Below, one piece after another: positions 1-8,820 of a DNA stretch of 64,000 nucleotides. The notes below the pieces were generated by a model. That model was not told where the DNA came from. It saw nothing but the letters and a program-made list of their open reading frames with translations, and did no database searches. This stretch comes from Erythrobacter sp. (GTDB lineage: Bacteria > Pseudomonadota > Alphaproteobacteria > Sphingomonadales > Sphingomonadaceae). The translations under genes were made by a program, and so were the position numbers. Within the stretch, counting starts at the first letter, position 1; every line of letters begins with the position of its first letter. Location of the stretch: contig JASBTD010000015.1 in assembly GCA_030148605.1 (NCBI GenBank), positions 1 through 64,000 of the forward strand, written 5' to 3'.

Positions 1-743
1 ACGGCATTGCCAAGATGCGCCGTCAGGTCTGGCGTGACCTTTTCCGGCGCGATGAACAGGTCAGCGGTGCCATCGGCATGGGCGAGCACGAACGACAGCG
101 CGACCGGGGTACGATCGACATCGCAACCACGGATGTTAAGCAGCCAGGCCACGGAATCGAGCGCGGTGATCACTACCGCATCCAGCCCCTTTTCCACCAG
201 CCATTGCGCCACGTACGCACGCTTTTCATGCGCGCTCTGGCCGGTGTGAGCATCGTCATGCGGGATCGCGGAGGCCAGCGAAGGAGCGGGCTGGTCGTGC
301 CACACCGCATCGACCGGATTGGACGCGACCGGAACAAGCGTGGCCCCGCGCGCTTCCAGTGCACGCGAAACACCTTGCGCCCAGCCACGCGAATGGAGCC
401 ATGCGTCATAGCCGATTCTGCCGCCGCGCGGGGCATGTTCGCCCAGCCACGCGGCAACGCTGGTCTGCGGAACCGACTGGTAGGACCACAGCGTGCCATC
501 CACCTGATCGCGCACCTGCAGGGTATAGCGCCCGTCCACGAAGATCGCCGCCGTATCTGCCAGGACAACCGCGGTTCCGGCCGATCCGCCAAACCCGGTA
601 AGCCATTCGAGCCGCTGGGCATAGGCACCGACATATTCGCTCATATGTTCGTCAGAGATCGGAACAATGAAGCCGTCGAGTTCGCGTCGCTTCAATTCCT
701 TGCGTAGCGCATCCAGTCGCGCTTCGTGGGTTTGCATCAGCAT
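1..743 (-). CDS. Xaa-Pro aminopeptidase (M24B), N-terminal part, cut by window edge
   Basis: This is the N-terminal 247 residues or so of a cytoplasmic metallopeptidase that removes N-terminal residues ahead of proline. The frame is open from an ATG at 743 to base 1. The protein starts MLMQTHEARLDALRKEL and continues with the creatinase-like N-terminal fold, including FIVPISDEHMSEYV, FGGSAGTAVVL, FVDGRYTLQV and VAWLLNIRG, all typical of the long eukaryote-like AMPP family. The metal-binding catalytic domain lies outside the window. An alternative ATG lies two codons in (737). The divergent neighbour is oligopeptidase B, another proline/basic-site peptidase. Family assignment is by recognition and is firm; completeness cannot be judged. 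Confidence 0.9.
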   Translation of the reverse strand, partial: MLMQTHEARLDALRKELKRRELDGFIVPISDEHMSEYVGAYAQRLEWLTGFGGSAGTAVVLADTAAIFVDGRYTLQVRDQVDGTLWSYQSVPQTSVAAWLGEHAPRGGRIGYDAWLHSRGWAQGVSRALEARGATLVPVASNPVDAVWHDQPAPSLASAIPHDDAHTGQSAHEKRAYVAQWLVEKGLDAVVITALDSVAWLLNIRGCDVDRTPVALSFVLAHADGTADLFIAPEKVTPDLTAHLGNA

Positions 744-870
744 TTTATCTATCCAGTGTTGAGCGCGGTTCGTGCTTGCGGCAACCGCGCCAGTCATTAC
801 ATGTCACCCACATAGTCTTACCGCGCGCCGCTTTCCAGTCGCGCGGGTCGCAGGAAGGATGCCAACCCCA

Positions 871-3036
871 ATGAGTTTCACACGCATCGCATCGAGTGCG
901 ATCGCGGCTTGCCTGGCGATTACGCCGCTTGTCGCCGCACACGCCGCCAATAATGAGGAAAATGACACTGTGACCAGCGAGGCGCCCAGCTCCCCTCCGA
1001 TCGCTGAAAAGCGCGAGCATACCTTCACCCATCACGGGATCACGATTTCCGATCCTTACCACTGGCTGAAAGACCAGTCTTACCCTGTGGTCGATGATGA
1101 AGACATTCTCGACTATGTGAAGGCCGAAAACGCCTGGTTCGAAGCGCGCATGGCCCCTCAGAAAGAGCTGACTGACGCGCTGTTCGAAGAGATGAAAGCG
1201 CGGATCAAGGAAGACGACAGCACCGTTCCGCAAAAGGATGGGGACTGGATCTATTGGTCCGAGTTCGAGGAAGGCGCGCAATATCGCAAGCACTATCGCA
1301 AGCCTGCGGCTGGCGGTGATGCTGTCCTGATCCTTGACGAAAACGAGCTCGCTGACGGGCTCGAGTATTTCCGGCTTGGCGCGGCTTCTGTCAGCAAGAA
1401 CGGGCGCTATCTCGCCTATTCGACTGACACATCAGGCGCTGAACGCTTCACTGCGCGGATCAAGGATCTGGAGACAGGCGAACTGCTGGCTGACGAGATC
1501 CCCAATACGCGCACCGGCCTGGTCTGGGTCGCGAATGACACAGCGCTGGTCTATGGCCCTTCAACCGAAGAATGGCGAACGCTGGAATCGAAGCTTCACG
1601 TCATCGGCACTCCGGTTGAAGAGGATGTGACACTCTACAAGGAAGAGGACCAGAGCTTCGGCGTGGGCGCAGGCCTGACCGCGCAGGATGACTGGCTGAT
1701 CATTGCCACAGGAGACAATGAAACCAGCGAAGTGCGCCTTGTTCGCGCGGATAATCCCACCGGAGAGCAGATCCTTATCAAGCCGCGCCAGAAGGGTGTC
1801 GAATATTCGGTTGATGTGCGTGACGGCGAGATTTTCATCTGGACCAATGACGATCACATCAACTTCCGCTTGGCGAAGGCATCGCTCGACAACCCGGGCG
1901 AATGGGAAACCGTGATCGCGGGGTCAGACGAGTTCTATCTGACCGGGTTTGACCTGTTCAAGGATTTCTACGTTACGGAAGGGCGGCTCAATGGCCTCGA
2001 TCAGGTCCAGATCCGCTCCTATTCCGACCCTGCATATGTGCGCGCGATCGATTTCCCCGAAGCGAGCTACAACACCGGCCTGTCGAACAATCCCGAATAT
2101 GACGTGCAGAAACTGCGGCTGGCCTATGAAAGCATGGTCACGCCGGATTCGGTCTATGACTATCATCTGGCGTCGGGCGAATTGGAACTGCTGAAACAGC
2201 AGGAAATCCCCTCGGGTTATGACGCGTCGCTTTACACCACCGAGCGGGTGGAAATCACCGCACGCGACGGTACCAAGGTTCCGGTCAGCATTGTGATGCG
2301 CAAGGATCGTGAAGCAGGAGGCCCGCTGCACCTCTATGCCTATGGCGCTTATGGCTATGCTGTGCCGCCGGGGTTCTCGACCACGCGCCTCAGCCTGGTT
2401 GATCGCGGCTTTGCCTATGCCATCGCACATATCCGCGGCGGCGATGATCTGGGCCGGCGCTGGTATCTGCAAGGCAAGATGTTCGAACGCCGCAACACCT
2501 TCAACGATTTCGTTGATGCAGGGCGCGGGCTGATCGAGCTGGGCTACACCGCTGAAGGCAAAGTGACGGCGAGCGGCGGTTCGGCAGGCGGCGAGCTGAT
2601 GGGCGCAGTCGTCAATCAGGATCCGGCCCAATATGGCGCTGTTGTGGCGCATGTGCCCTTTGTCGACGTGCTCAACACCATGCTCGATGAAAGCCTGCCG
2701 CTCACCCCCGGCGAATGGCAGGAATGGGGCAACCCGATCACTGACAAGGAAGCATTCGCTTACATGCTCAGCTACTCGCCCTACGATCAGGTGAAGGCGC
2801 AGGACTATCCGCCACTGCTGGTGACTGCCGGGCTCAACGATCCGCGCGTGACCTATTGGGAGCCTGCCAAATGGGTTGCCAAGCTGCGCGATGTGAAGAC
2901 CGATGACAACGAACTGCTGATGAAGACCAATATGGGCGCAGGGCATGGCGGCAAATCGGGCCGCTGGAACTCGATCTATGAAGTGGCTGAGGAGTTCGCC
3001 TTTATCCTGTGGCAGATGGGGATGACGAAAGAGTAG
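871..3036 (+). CDS. ptrB: Oligopeptidase B-type S9 serine peptidase, exported
   Basis: This is a prolyl-oligopeptidase family (S9A) peptidase that cleaves short peptides, in oligopeptidase B typically after basic residues. The 721-residue protein has a signal peptide (MSFTRIASSAIAACLA to AHA), so it should act in the periplasm. An N-terminal seven-bladed propeller region (ISDPYHWLKD near residue 65) precedes an alpha/beta-hydrolase domain. The catalytic serine is in GGSAGG (about residue 571), the aspartate in LNDPRVTYWEP (about 657) and the histidine in GAGHGG (about 692). I chose ATG 871 because AGGAAGG at 852-858 is 12 nt upstream; ATG 859 touches the ribosome site. Oligopeptidase B against other S9A members is judged from overall resemblance. 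Confidence 0.9.
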   Translation: MSFTRIASSAIAACLAITPLVAAHAANNEENDTVTSEAPSSPPIAEKREHTFTHHGITISDPYHWLKDQSYPVVDDEDILDYVKAENAWFEARMAPQKELTDALFEEMKARIKEDDSTVPQKDGDWIYWSEFEEGAQYRKHYRKPAAGGDAVLILDENELADGLEYFRLGAASVSKNGRYLAYSTDTSGAERFTARIKDLETGELLADEIPNTRTGLVWVANDTALVYGPSTEEWRTLESKLHVIGTPVEEDVTLYKEEDQSFGVGAGLTAQDDWLIIATGDNETSEVRLVRADNPTGEQILIKPRQKGVEYSVDVRDGEIFIWTNDDHINFRLAKASLDNPGEWETVIAGSDEFYLTGFDLFKDFYVTEGRLNGLDQVQIRSYSDPAYVRAIDFPEASYNTGLSNNPEYDVQKLRLAYESMVTPDSVYDYHLASGELELLKQQEIPSGYDASLYTTERVEITARDGTKVPVSIVMRKDREAGGPLHLYAYGAYGYAVPPGFSTTRLSLVDRGFAYAIAHIRGGDDLGRRWYLQGKMFERRNTFNDFVDAGRGLIELGYTAEGKVTASGGSAGGELMGAVVNQDPAQYGAVVAHVPFVDVLNTMLDESLPLTPGEWQEWGNPITDKEAFAYMLSYSPYDQVKAQDYPPLLVTAGLNDPRVTYWEPAKWVAKLRDVKTDDNELLMKTNMGAGHGGKSGRWNSIYEVAEEFAFILWQMGMTKE

Positions 3037-3044
3037 CTTGCACA

Positions 3045-3122
3045 GCCCCGTTCGTGTCGAGCATAGTCGAGACATGAGCGGGGCGACATCTGGTTCTCGA
3101 CTGCGCTCGAACCGAACGGAGA
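3045..3122. repeat. Inverted pair of REP-like palindromic units
   Basis: Two related 20-nt units face each other between the peptidase and thioesterase genes. Unit A is 3055-3074 (TGTCGAGC-AT-AGTCGAGACA). Unit B is 3093-3112 and on the minus strand reads GTTCGAGC-GC-AGTCGAGAAC. The shared core is TCGAGC-N2-AGTCGAGA. Unit A is also flanked by CCCCG (3046-3050) and CGGGG (3079-3083), giving a longer stem. This resembles dispersed REP/BIME elements. The ribosome site of the next gene begins just downstream. Confidence 0.55.
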
Positions 3123-3127
3123 CGTGA

Positions 3128-3532
3128 GTGACAGTCGCATATACTCGCACCTTCACGGCATTGCCCGAGCACATTGACGAGCTCGGGCATGTCAACAACA
3201 CTGTCTGGGTCGGTTGGATTCAGGACATCGCCACCGCGCATTGGGATGAAGCGGCGCGACCGGAAGACAATGCGCAATACTTCTGGGTCGTGATCAGGCA
3301 CGAGATCGATTACCGCGGCAATATCGCCGCTGGCGAAAGCGTGACGGGCGAAACCTGGATCGATGGCCCGGCGAAAGGCGCAAAATCGGATCGCCGGGTC
3401 GATTTCCGCAATGACGCGGGCAAGGTGATCGTCTCTGCGCGCACCACATGGGCCATGCTCGATCGCGCGACCCAGCGGCTTGTGCGCGTGCGCCCTGAAG
3501 TGATAGCTCCGTTCCAGCTATCAGGGGAATAG
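3128..3532 (+). CDS. Acyl-CoA thioesterase, hotdog (4HBT) fold
   Basis: This small cytoplasmic hotdog-fold thioesterase of 134 residues probably hydrolyses acyl-CoA thioesters; its substrate cannot be read from the sequence. The N-terminal motif DELGHVNNTVWVGWIQD is the classic 4HBT active-site segment (Asp, His, Asn-Asn). The rest matches the single-domain YbgC/FadM-like length. The start is GTG 3128, preceded by GGAG about 6 nt upstream. It lies 5 bp before the Old Yellow Enzyme gene and on the same strand, so the two are probably cotranscribed. Confidence 0.85.
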   Translation: MTVAYTRTFTALPEHIDELGHVNNTVWVGWIQDIATAHWDEAARPEDNAQYFWVVIRHEIDYRGNIAAGESVTGETWIDGPAKGAKSDRRVDFRNDAGKVIVSARTTWAMLDRATQRLVRVRPEVIAPFQLSGE

Positions 3533-3537
3533 ATCAC

Positions 3538-4788
3538 ATGACAACCAGCCCACTGTTCCAGCCATTGACGCTGCCCAATGGCAGCACGCTTCCCAACCGC
3601 ATCTGCAAGGCAGCGATGGAAGAGAATATGGCGGTGCAGCCGGGGCAATATCCGGGCGAGAAGCTCAACGCGCTTTACCGCCAGTGGGCGGCAGGCGGCG
3701 CGGGGCTGCTGCTGTCGGGCAATGTCATGGTCGACCCAAGCGCGCTGACTGGTCCGGGCGGTGTGGTGCTGCAAAAAGGCACTGACCTGGCGCCGTTCAA
3801 ACAATGGGCGGAGATTGGCCAGTCCTATGGCGGGCAATTCTGGCTCCAGATCAGCCATCCGGGGCGGCAGCTATACAAGAGCCTGGGCGAAACCGCCGTT
3901 TCGCCTTCGGGTGTGGAGCTCAACCTGGGCAAGTTCTCATCGATGTTCGCGCCGGTCCGGCGGTTGGAAGTGAACGAGATCGAAGCGATTATCACGCGCT
4001 TTGCCGACACTGCCGAAGCCGCTGAGGAAGCGGGATTTGACGGTGTGCAGATCCATGGCGCGCATGGCTATCTCGTCAGCCAGTTTCTCTCGCCGCTGAC
4101 TAACAAGCGAGATGATGAGTGGGGCGGTGCGCTCGAAAACCGCGCGCGGTTCCTGCTGCGGATTGTCGAAGCCGTGCGCCAACGGGTGAAGCTGAGTTTT
4201 GGGGTGGGGCTGAAGCTCAACTCGGCTGATTTCCAGCGTGGGGGTTTCGCCTTTGAGGACGCGCAGCAAGTGGTCGAATGGCTGGGTGGCCACGGTCTCG
4301 ATTTCGTCGAGCTCTCCGGCGGAAGCTATGAAAGCCCGGCGATGCAGGGCAATCCGCAAGAAGGCTCTACCGGCGATCGCGAAGCCTATTTCATCGGTTT
4401 TGCGCGCGATATTGCCAAGGTCGCCGACATGCCGATCATGGTGACGGGCGGGATCACTCGACTCGAAGTGGCAGAAGCTGCGCTTGCGCATGATGAGCAA
4501 GGATTCGGAGTCGAGTTGCTCGGTATCGCGCGTGCCATGGCAAGCGATCCGGCGCTGCCCAAGCACTGGCGCGAAGGCACCCATGCGGATGTCTCGCTGC
4601 CTGAGGCAGGCTTCAAGAACGCCACGCTCAACGGGCTTGCCACCATGGCGCTGACCAAGCAGCAGCTAGAGAAGATGGCCAAGGGCAAGCCACCGGGTAA
4701 CGGCGGTTCTGCTGTGATTGCGCTTGCTGCGGATCAATGGCGCGCAGCCAGGCGGGCGAAGAATTATCGCGCCTGGCGGAGCGGTTAG
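3538..4788 (+). CDS. NADH:flavin oxidoreductase, Old Yellow Enzyme family
   Basis: This is an FMN-dependent TIM-barrel oxidoreductase of 416 residues that reduces activated alkenes (enoate-type substrates) with NAD(P)H in the cytoplasm. Diagnostic segments are LPNRICKAAMEE at the N-terminus, the substrate-binding and flavin region FDGVQIHGAHGYLVSQFLSP, ENRARFLLRIVEAVR, and the phosphate-binding end MVTGGITR. The C-terminus is shorter than in the fused 2,4-dienoyl-CoA reductases, with no iron-sulphur or second flavin domain. It follows a thioesterase by 5 bp. The true substrate is unknown. Confidence 0.9.
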   Translation: MTTSPLFQPLTLPNGSTLPNRICKAAMEENMAVQPGQYPGEKLNALYRQWAAGGAGLLLSGNVMVDPSALTGPGGVVLQKGTDLAPFKQWAEIGQSYGGQFWLQISHPGRQLYKSLGETAVSPSGVELNLGKFSSMFAPVRRLEVNEIEAIITRFADTAEAAEEAGFDGVQIHGAHGYLVSQFLSPLTNKRDDEWGGALENRARFLLRIVEAVRQRVKLSFGVGLKLNSADFQRGGFAFEDAQQVVEWLGGHGLDFVELSGGSYESPAMQGNPQEGSTGDREAYFIGFARDIAKVADMPIMVTGGITRLEVAEAALAHDEQGFGVELLGIARAMASDPALPKHWREGTHADVSLPEAGFKNATLNGLATMALTKQQLEKMAKGKPPGNGGSAVIALAADQWRAARRAKNYRAWRSG

Positions 4789-4860
4789 CCACGCCGCTGT
4801 GCAAAACTATTACCGCTGAAATTCAGGTGCTTATGCCCTTGATCGATCCCAGCACCGCCC

Positions 4861-4889
4861 CTGTCTCAAAAGTGTAATTTTCCCGTCAT
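4861..4889 (+). promoter_or_regulatory. Pho box (PhoB site) upstream of porin gene
   Basis: Three 7-nt direct repeats stand exactly 11 nt apart: CTGTCTC (4861), GTGTAAT (4872) and CCGTCAT (4883). They match the PhoB consensus CTGTCAT at 5, 5 and 6 of 7 positions. The array ends 31 nt before the chosen start of the porin gene, a normal place for PhoB activation. A second array precedes pstS. Confidence 0.7.
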
Positions 4890-4920
4890 AGGAGCGTTGC
4901 GAAACGGTCACGGGAATATC

Positions 4921-6324
4921 ATGGAAATGAAACGTAATTTGCTTTTGACAGCCTCTGCTGGTGCAATCTTGTTCGCACAACCCGCATATGCGCAAGATAA
5001 TTCGGAACTCGCGGCAGAACTCGCTGAAATGCGGGCGACGATGGCTGCGATGGCAGAACGCATCAATGCTCTCGAAGCTGAACTCGCCGAAGCCGATGCC
5101 AAGGCAGATGCCGCCACAGCTGAAGCCAGCGCCGCAGCCGCGCAGGCCACTGCCGCAAGCGAAAGCGCCGCGACAGCGATTGCTGCCGCTGAAAAGGCGG
5201 ACAGCGGCGTGAAGGTTGCGTTCAAGGGCGCGCCTGAAATCAAGGCAGACGGCGGCTGGAGCTTCAAGCCGCGAGGGCGACTGCAATATGATGCAGGAAT
5301 TACCTCAGCCCCTTCTTCAACCGGGCGCAGTGACGGCTTCGGAAGCGAAGCGCGCCGTGCGCGGCTGGGCGTGTCTGGCGATATGCCGGGCGGCTTTGGC
5401 TACAAGTTCGAAGTCGACTTTGCCGGCAATGACGTGGCCGTTACCGATGCGTTGATCTCCTATGAAGCAGGCGATGCCGAAATCACGGTTGGCCAGATGA
5501 ACAATTTCCAGTCGCTGGAAGAGCTGACCAGCTCGCTCCACACCAGCTTTATCGAGCGCGCAGCCTTTACCGACGCGTTCGGTTTTGAACGCCGGGTCGG
5601 CGCCGCGGTGTCCTTTGGCAGCGGCGATGTGCTGGTGCAGACCGGCCTGTTCACGGACAATATGGAAGATCTCTCCAACAAGAACTGGAGCGCAGACGGG
5701 CGCGTGGTGTTCATGCCCAAGGCTGGCGATGCGCAGCTGCATTTTGGCGGCTCGGTGCATTACACCGATCTCGAAGCTGGCGAGAGCGTGCGCTACCGTC
5801 AGCGGCCGCTGGTCCACTTCACCTCCGAACGCTTCATCAACACCGGCAATATGGGCGGATCAAGCGAGTTCGGATTCGGGCTTGAAGGCGCGGTCATCTC
5901 CGGCCCGTTCCACGCAGCGGCTGAAGGTTTCTGGCAAAGCGTCAACCTGCCCAGCGGCATGGAAGACCCGACTTTCTTCGGTGGTTATGCAGAGATCGGA
6001 TACTTCCTGACCAAAGGCGACACGCGCGGTTACAAGGGCGGCAAGTTCGATCGCACCAAGCCGGCTAATCCGGTTGGCGAAGGCGGGATAGGCTCGCTCC
6101 AGCTCAACGCGCGCTATGATCGGCTGGATCTGAGCGACGCTGGCATCATCGGCGGCACGCAGGATGGTTATTTCCTGTCGCTTGTGTGGAAGCCGACCGA
6201 TTACACCATGCTGCTCGCGAATTACGGCAAACTGAGCTATGACAATGCTGTTCACCCGACCGGCACCGGCGACACGAATTACGATGTCGATGTGATCGGC
6301 GTTCGCGCTCAGATCGACTTCTGA
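4921..6324 (+). CDS. OprP/OprO-like phosphate-selective porin
   Basis: This outer-membrane beta-barrel porin of the OprO/OprP family is expected to pass phosphate or polyphosphate. The 467-residue precursor has a signal peptide ending AQPAYAQ, then an alanine-rich coiled coil (roughly residues 22-90, heptad-like ELAEMRATMAAMAERINALE) that probably trimerises in the periplasm. Barrel strands follow from GGWSFKPRGRLQYDAG to the C-terminal phenylalanine (VRAQIDF*), the usual outer-membrane sorting end. I chose ATG 4921; ATG 4927 is also possible. The Pho box upstream and pstS downstream both point to phosphate starvation control. Confidence 0.85.
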   Translation: MEMKRNLLLTASAGAILFAQPAYAQDNSELAAELAEMRATMAAMAERINALEAELAEADAKADAATAEASAAAAQATAASESAATAIAAAEKADSGVKVAFKGAPEIKADGGWSFKPRGRLQYDAGITSAPSSTGRSDGFGSEARRARLGVSGDMPGGFGYKFEVDFAGNDVAVTDALISYEAGDAEITVGQMNNFQSLEELTSSLHTSFIERAAFTDAFGFERRVGAAVSFGSGDVLVQTGLFTDNMEDLSNKNWSADGRVVFMPKAGDAQLHFGGSVHYTDLEAGESVRYRQRPLVHFTSERFINTGNMGGSSEFGFGLEGAVISGPFHAAAEGFWQSVNLPSGMEDPTFFGGYAEIGYFLTKGDTRGYKGGKFDRTKPANPVGEGGIGSLQLNARYDRLDLSDAGIIGGTQDGYFLSLVWKPTDYTMLLANYGKLSYDNAVHPTGTGDTNYDVDVIGVRAQIDF

Positions 6325-6361
6325 ACCAATTGGTGAGCCGGGGTGGACAAACCCGCCCCGC

Positions 6362-6390
6362 CTGACCGACAATTGTCACATTCCTGTCAC
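6362..6390 (+). promoter_or_regulatory. Pho box upstream of pstS
   Basis: Direct repeats TTGTCAC (6373-6379) and CTGTCAC (6384-6390) lie 11 nt apart. A weaker third unit, CTGACCG, is one period further upstream (6362-6368). The second unit differs from CTGTCAT only at the last base. The array ends 56 nt before the pstS start codon. Confidence 0.8.
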
Positions 6391-6446
6391 GTAGGTCCCT
6401 TATGCGAAGCCATATTCCCAAGGGATCAAATCTAAGGACTTCTTCA

Positions 6447-7490
6447 ATGCGTCACATCAAGACTATTGGCCTTCTTGCAATTTCAAGCCTTGCGCTCGCT
6501 GCTTGCGGCGAAGGCGCGGGCGGCGGCACGCGCGATTCGATCCGTGCGGTCGGCTCTTCGACAGTGTTCCCCTTTGCTAAACTGGTTGCGGAAAATTTCG
6601 CCCGCTCAAATCCTGAATTCAAATCACCCCTGATTGAATCCACTGGCACTGGTGGCGGCATCAACCTGTTCTGTTCCGGCGTTGGCGCGAACACGCCGGA
6701 CATGGTCAATGCATCGCGGCGGATGAAGCTTGGCGAGTTCGAAACCTGTCAGGCCAATGGCGTAACCGACATTGTCGAACTGCAGGTCGGTCTTGATGGT
6801 ATCGCATTCGCTTCGGCACAAGGTGGCATCATGATGAACCTGACGCCCAAGATTGTTTACGAAGCGCTGGCAGCCAGCCCCTATGGCGGCGAACAGACGT
6901 CTGAAACCTGGGCCGATGTCGATCCTTCGCTGCCTGATGAGCCGATCCTGGTTTACGGCCCGCCGTCAACTTCGGGCACGCGCGACGCGCTGAAGGAACT
7001 GATCCTCGAAGTCGGTTGCAAGTCGAACGAAGACATGAAGGCGCTCAAGGAAAGCGACGAAGACAAGTATGACCAGATCTGCACTGAAGTGCGTGCGGAC
7101 GGCCGTTATGTCGATCAGGGCGAGCAGGACAATCTGATCGTCCAGAAGATCGAGAACAGCCCGCGTTCGGTTGGCGTGTTCGGCTATTCCTACCTCGAGG
7201 AAAACCTCGACAAGGTGCAGGGCCTGCCGATGAACGGTGTCGAGCCGACTTACGATAATATCTCGAGCTTCGCTTACCCCGGTGCACGCCCACTGTATGT
7301 TTACGTGAAAGCTGCGCACCGCAGCGCAATCCCCGGTCTTGACCAGTACCTGCAGGAATGGGTCAGCAGCTGGGGCCCGGGCGGCACCCTCGCTAATATC
7401 GGGCTGGTGCCGTCACCCGATGCCGAGCGCGAGAAAAACGCCACAGCAGCAACCGAATATGTCACCATTTCGGCTGACGACCTGAAATAA
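6447..7490 (+). CDS. pstS: Phosphate ABC transporter substrate-binding lipoprotein PstS
   Basis: PstS binds phosphate in the periplasm and delivers it to the PstCAB importer. The precursor is 347 residues with a lipoprotein signal (SSLALAAC, cysteine about residue 19), then the PBP-like fold with VGSSTVFPFAKLVAENF, the phosphate-binding loop ESTGTGGGINLFC and NASRRM, and PPSTSGTRDAL. The start ATG 6447 has AAGGA at 6434-6438. No pstC, pstA or pstB follows; a terminator comes right after the stop, so the transporter core must be encoded elsewhere. It is the second Pho-box gene after the porin. Confidence 0.9.
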   Translation: MRHIKTIGLLAISSLALAACGEGAGGGTRDSIRAVGSSTVFPFAKLVAENFARSNPEFKSPLIESTGTGGGINLFCSGVGANTPDMVNASRRMKLGEFETCQANGVTDIVELQVGLDGIAFASAQGGIMMNLTPKIVYEALAASPYGGEQTSETWADVDPSLPDEPILVYGPPSTSGTRDALKELILEVGCKSNEDMKALKESDEDKYDQICTEVRADGRYVDQGEQDNLIVQKIENSPRSVGVFGYSYLEENLDKVQGLPMNGVEPTYDNISSFAYPGARPLYVYVKAAHRSAIPGLDQYLQEWVSSWGPGGTLANIGLVPSPDAEREKNATAATEYVTISADDLK

Positions 7491-7521
7491 TCCCTCTCCC
7501 ATTCCTTACTTCAGCGAGAGA

Positions 7522-7560
7522 CGTCGCTTCGCCCCACCGGCGGAGCGGCGTTTTTCTTTT
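7522..7560 (+). terminator. Rho-independent terminator after pstS
   Basis: A GC-rich stem (CGTCGCTTCGCC pairing imperfectly with GGCGGAGCGGCG, loop CCACC) is followed by a T-rich tract TTTTTCTTTT at 7551-7560. It begins about 30 nt after the pstS stop. Confidence 0.85.
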
Positions 7561-7606
7561 GGCGGGATTGCGCTACGCTTGGGCCAGATGAGTTGGGGGT
7601 GGGAGC

Positions 7607-8800
7607 ATGCGCAAGGCCGGAAAGATATTTGGGGCGCTGATTGCGACCCTTGCGATTGCTCTGCTTGCAGCGTGGGTGACTTCGCCCGATCCCAAGTTCA
7701 ATCCTGCCAGTTTTGAAGATGCGCCGCTGGAGATGCGGCTTGCTTCGCTCGATGAAGCGGTCACCCTGGCGCAGGTGCAGCGCGATGACGATACGATCGC
7801 AACGCTTCTGGTAACCGCGCTGGAGGGAGAATCCGTTCGCGCAGTCGACCTTTCGCAAGCCACGGGTGAGACCAGCGCGGATCCATTCGCGGTGCTGGCC
7901 GCGGCCTCTGACCAGGAACTGCGTGCGCTCAGCGGTCTTGAGGGATTGGCGAGCGAATATGCCATGGCTGACCTGCTTCCCGCCGCACCTGGCGGTATGC
8001 GGCACATCGGCACTGGCACCAATTTCCCCGAACATGCCGAAGAAGCGCAAAGCGATGCAGTGTTCATGTTCCCCAAGTTCGGGCCAGCGACACCGGCGCG
8101 CACCAGTGTGCAGGGGCGCGACGATGTGCTGCTCGATTATGAGATCGAGCTGTGCATGCGCTTCGACCGTCCCGTTGCTTCGCTGGAAGATTTCGACGCT
8201 GCAGTGAAGGGCGTGTTCCTGTGCGGCGATTTCACTGACCGCTCGATGCTGATCCGCATGATCGATCCCGACAATCTCGATTCAGGCAGCGGATTCAGCG
8301 ATGCGAAGAGTCGCGAGGACTTTTATCCCGCAGGCGCATTGCTGGTCGTGCCGCGCGACTGGCAAGCATTTGTCGCGGAAGAGCGCTTCATGACCTTCGT
8401 CAATGATCAACGCCGCCAGGATGCGCGCGGGCGCGAGATGACGCTCGATTTCCGCGGGTTGGCAGAGAAAGCATTCAGCGAAATGGGCGCGCGGCGTTTC
8501 CTCTATCAGGGCGAGTATTTCGAGCTCACGCCCGGGCCGCAGATTGATCCGGAGATGACGCTGATGTCCGGCACAGCCGAAGGCGTGATTTTCGCAGGGC
8601 CGACTCGCGGTGATATTGTCGAGGGCGGCGTAAAATGGCTGCTCACCGCAGGATGGGCGCGCGGCGAAGGCTTCATCCCCGGCGTGATCGAAACCTTTGT
8701 CGAGAATGAATTCGAGAGCGGGCACTTCCTGCAGCCGGGCGATGTGGTCGAATATCGTTCGTCGCGACTGGGGGATGTGCGGATCGAAGTCGTCGAATAG
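7607..8800 (+). CDS. Fumarylacetoacetase-fold (FAH family) protein with N-terminal membrane anchor
   Basis: The C-terminal two thirds have the fumarylacetoacetate hydrolase fold: GTGTNFPEHAEEA, MFPKFGPATP, the metal-ligand segment LLDYEIELCMRF (Glu-x-Glu), FLCGDFTDRSMLIR in the place of the usual NDxSxRD segment, and the terminal LQPGDVVEYRSSRLGDVRIEV. FAH-fold enzymes hydrolyse or isomerise C-C bonds in diketo acids with Mg or Ca. Unusually for this family there is a hydrophobic N-terminal segment (residues about 6-24), so the 397-residue protein is probably membrane-anchored or exported. The ribosome site GGGAG precedes ATG 7607. The reaction is unknown; it converges on ftsK. Confidence 0.75.
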   Translation: MRKAGKIFGALIATLAIALLAAWVTSPDPKFNPASFEDAPLEMRLASLDEAVTLAQVQRDDDTIATLLVTALEGESVRAVDLSQATGETSADPFAVLAAASDQELRALSGLEGLASEYAMADLLPAAPGGMRHIGTGTNFPEHAEEAQSDAVFMFPKFGPATPARTSVQGRDDVLLDYEIELCMRFDRPVASLEDFDAAVKGVFLCGDFTDRSMLIRMIDPDNLDSGSGFSDAKSREDFYPAGALLVVPRDWQAFVAEERFMTFVNDQRRQDARGREMTLDFRGLAEKAFSEMGARRFLYQGEYFELTPGPQIDPEMTLMSGTAEGVIFAGPTRGDIVEGGVKWLLTAGWARGEGFIPGVIETFVENEFESGHFLQPGDVVEYRSSRLGDVRIEVVE

Positions 8801-8820
8801 CGCGAGCGCGGTTCCTGGCC

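Noticed and set aside
1924-3201. 425-codon minus-strand frame opposite oligopeptidase B
   Set aside because: Shadow of a gene with an intact catalytic triad.
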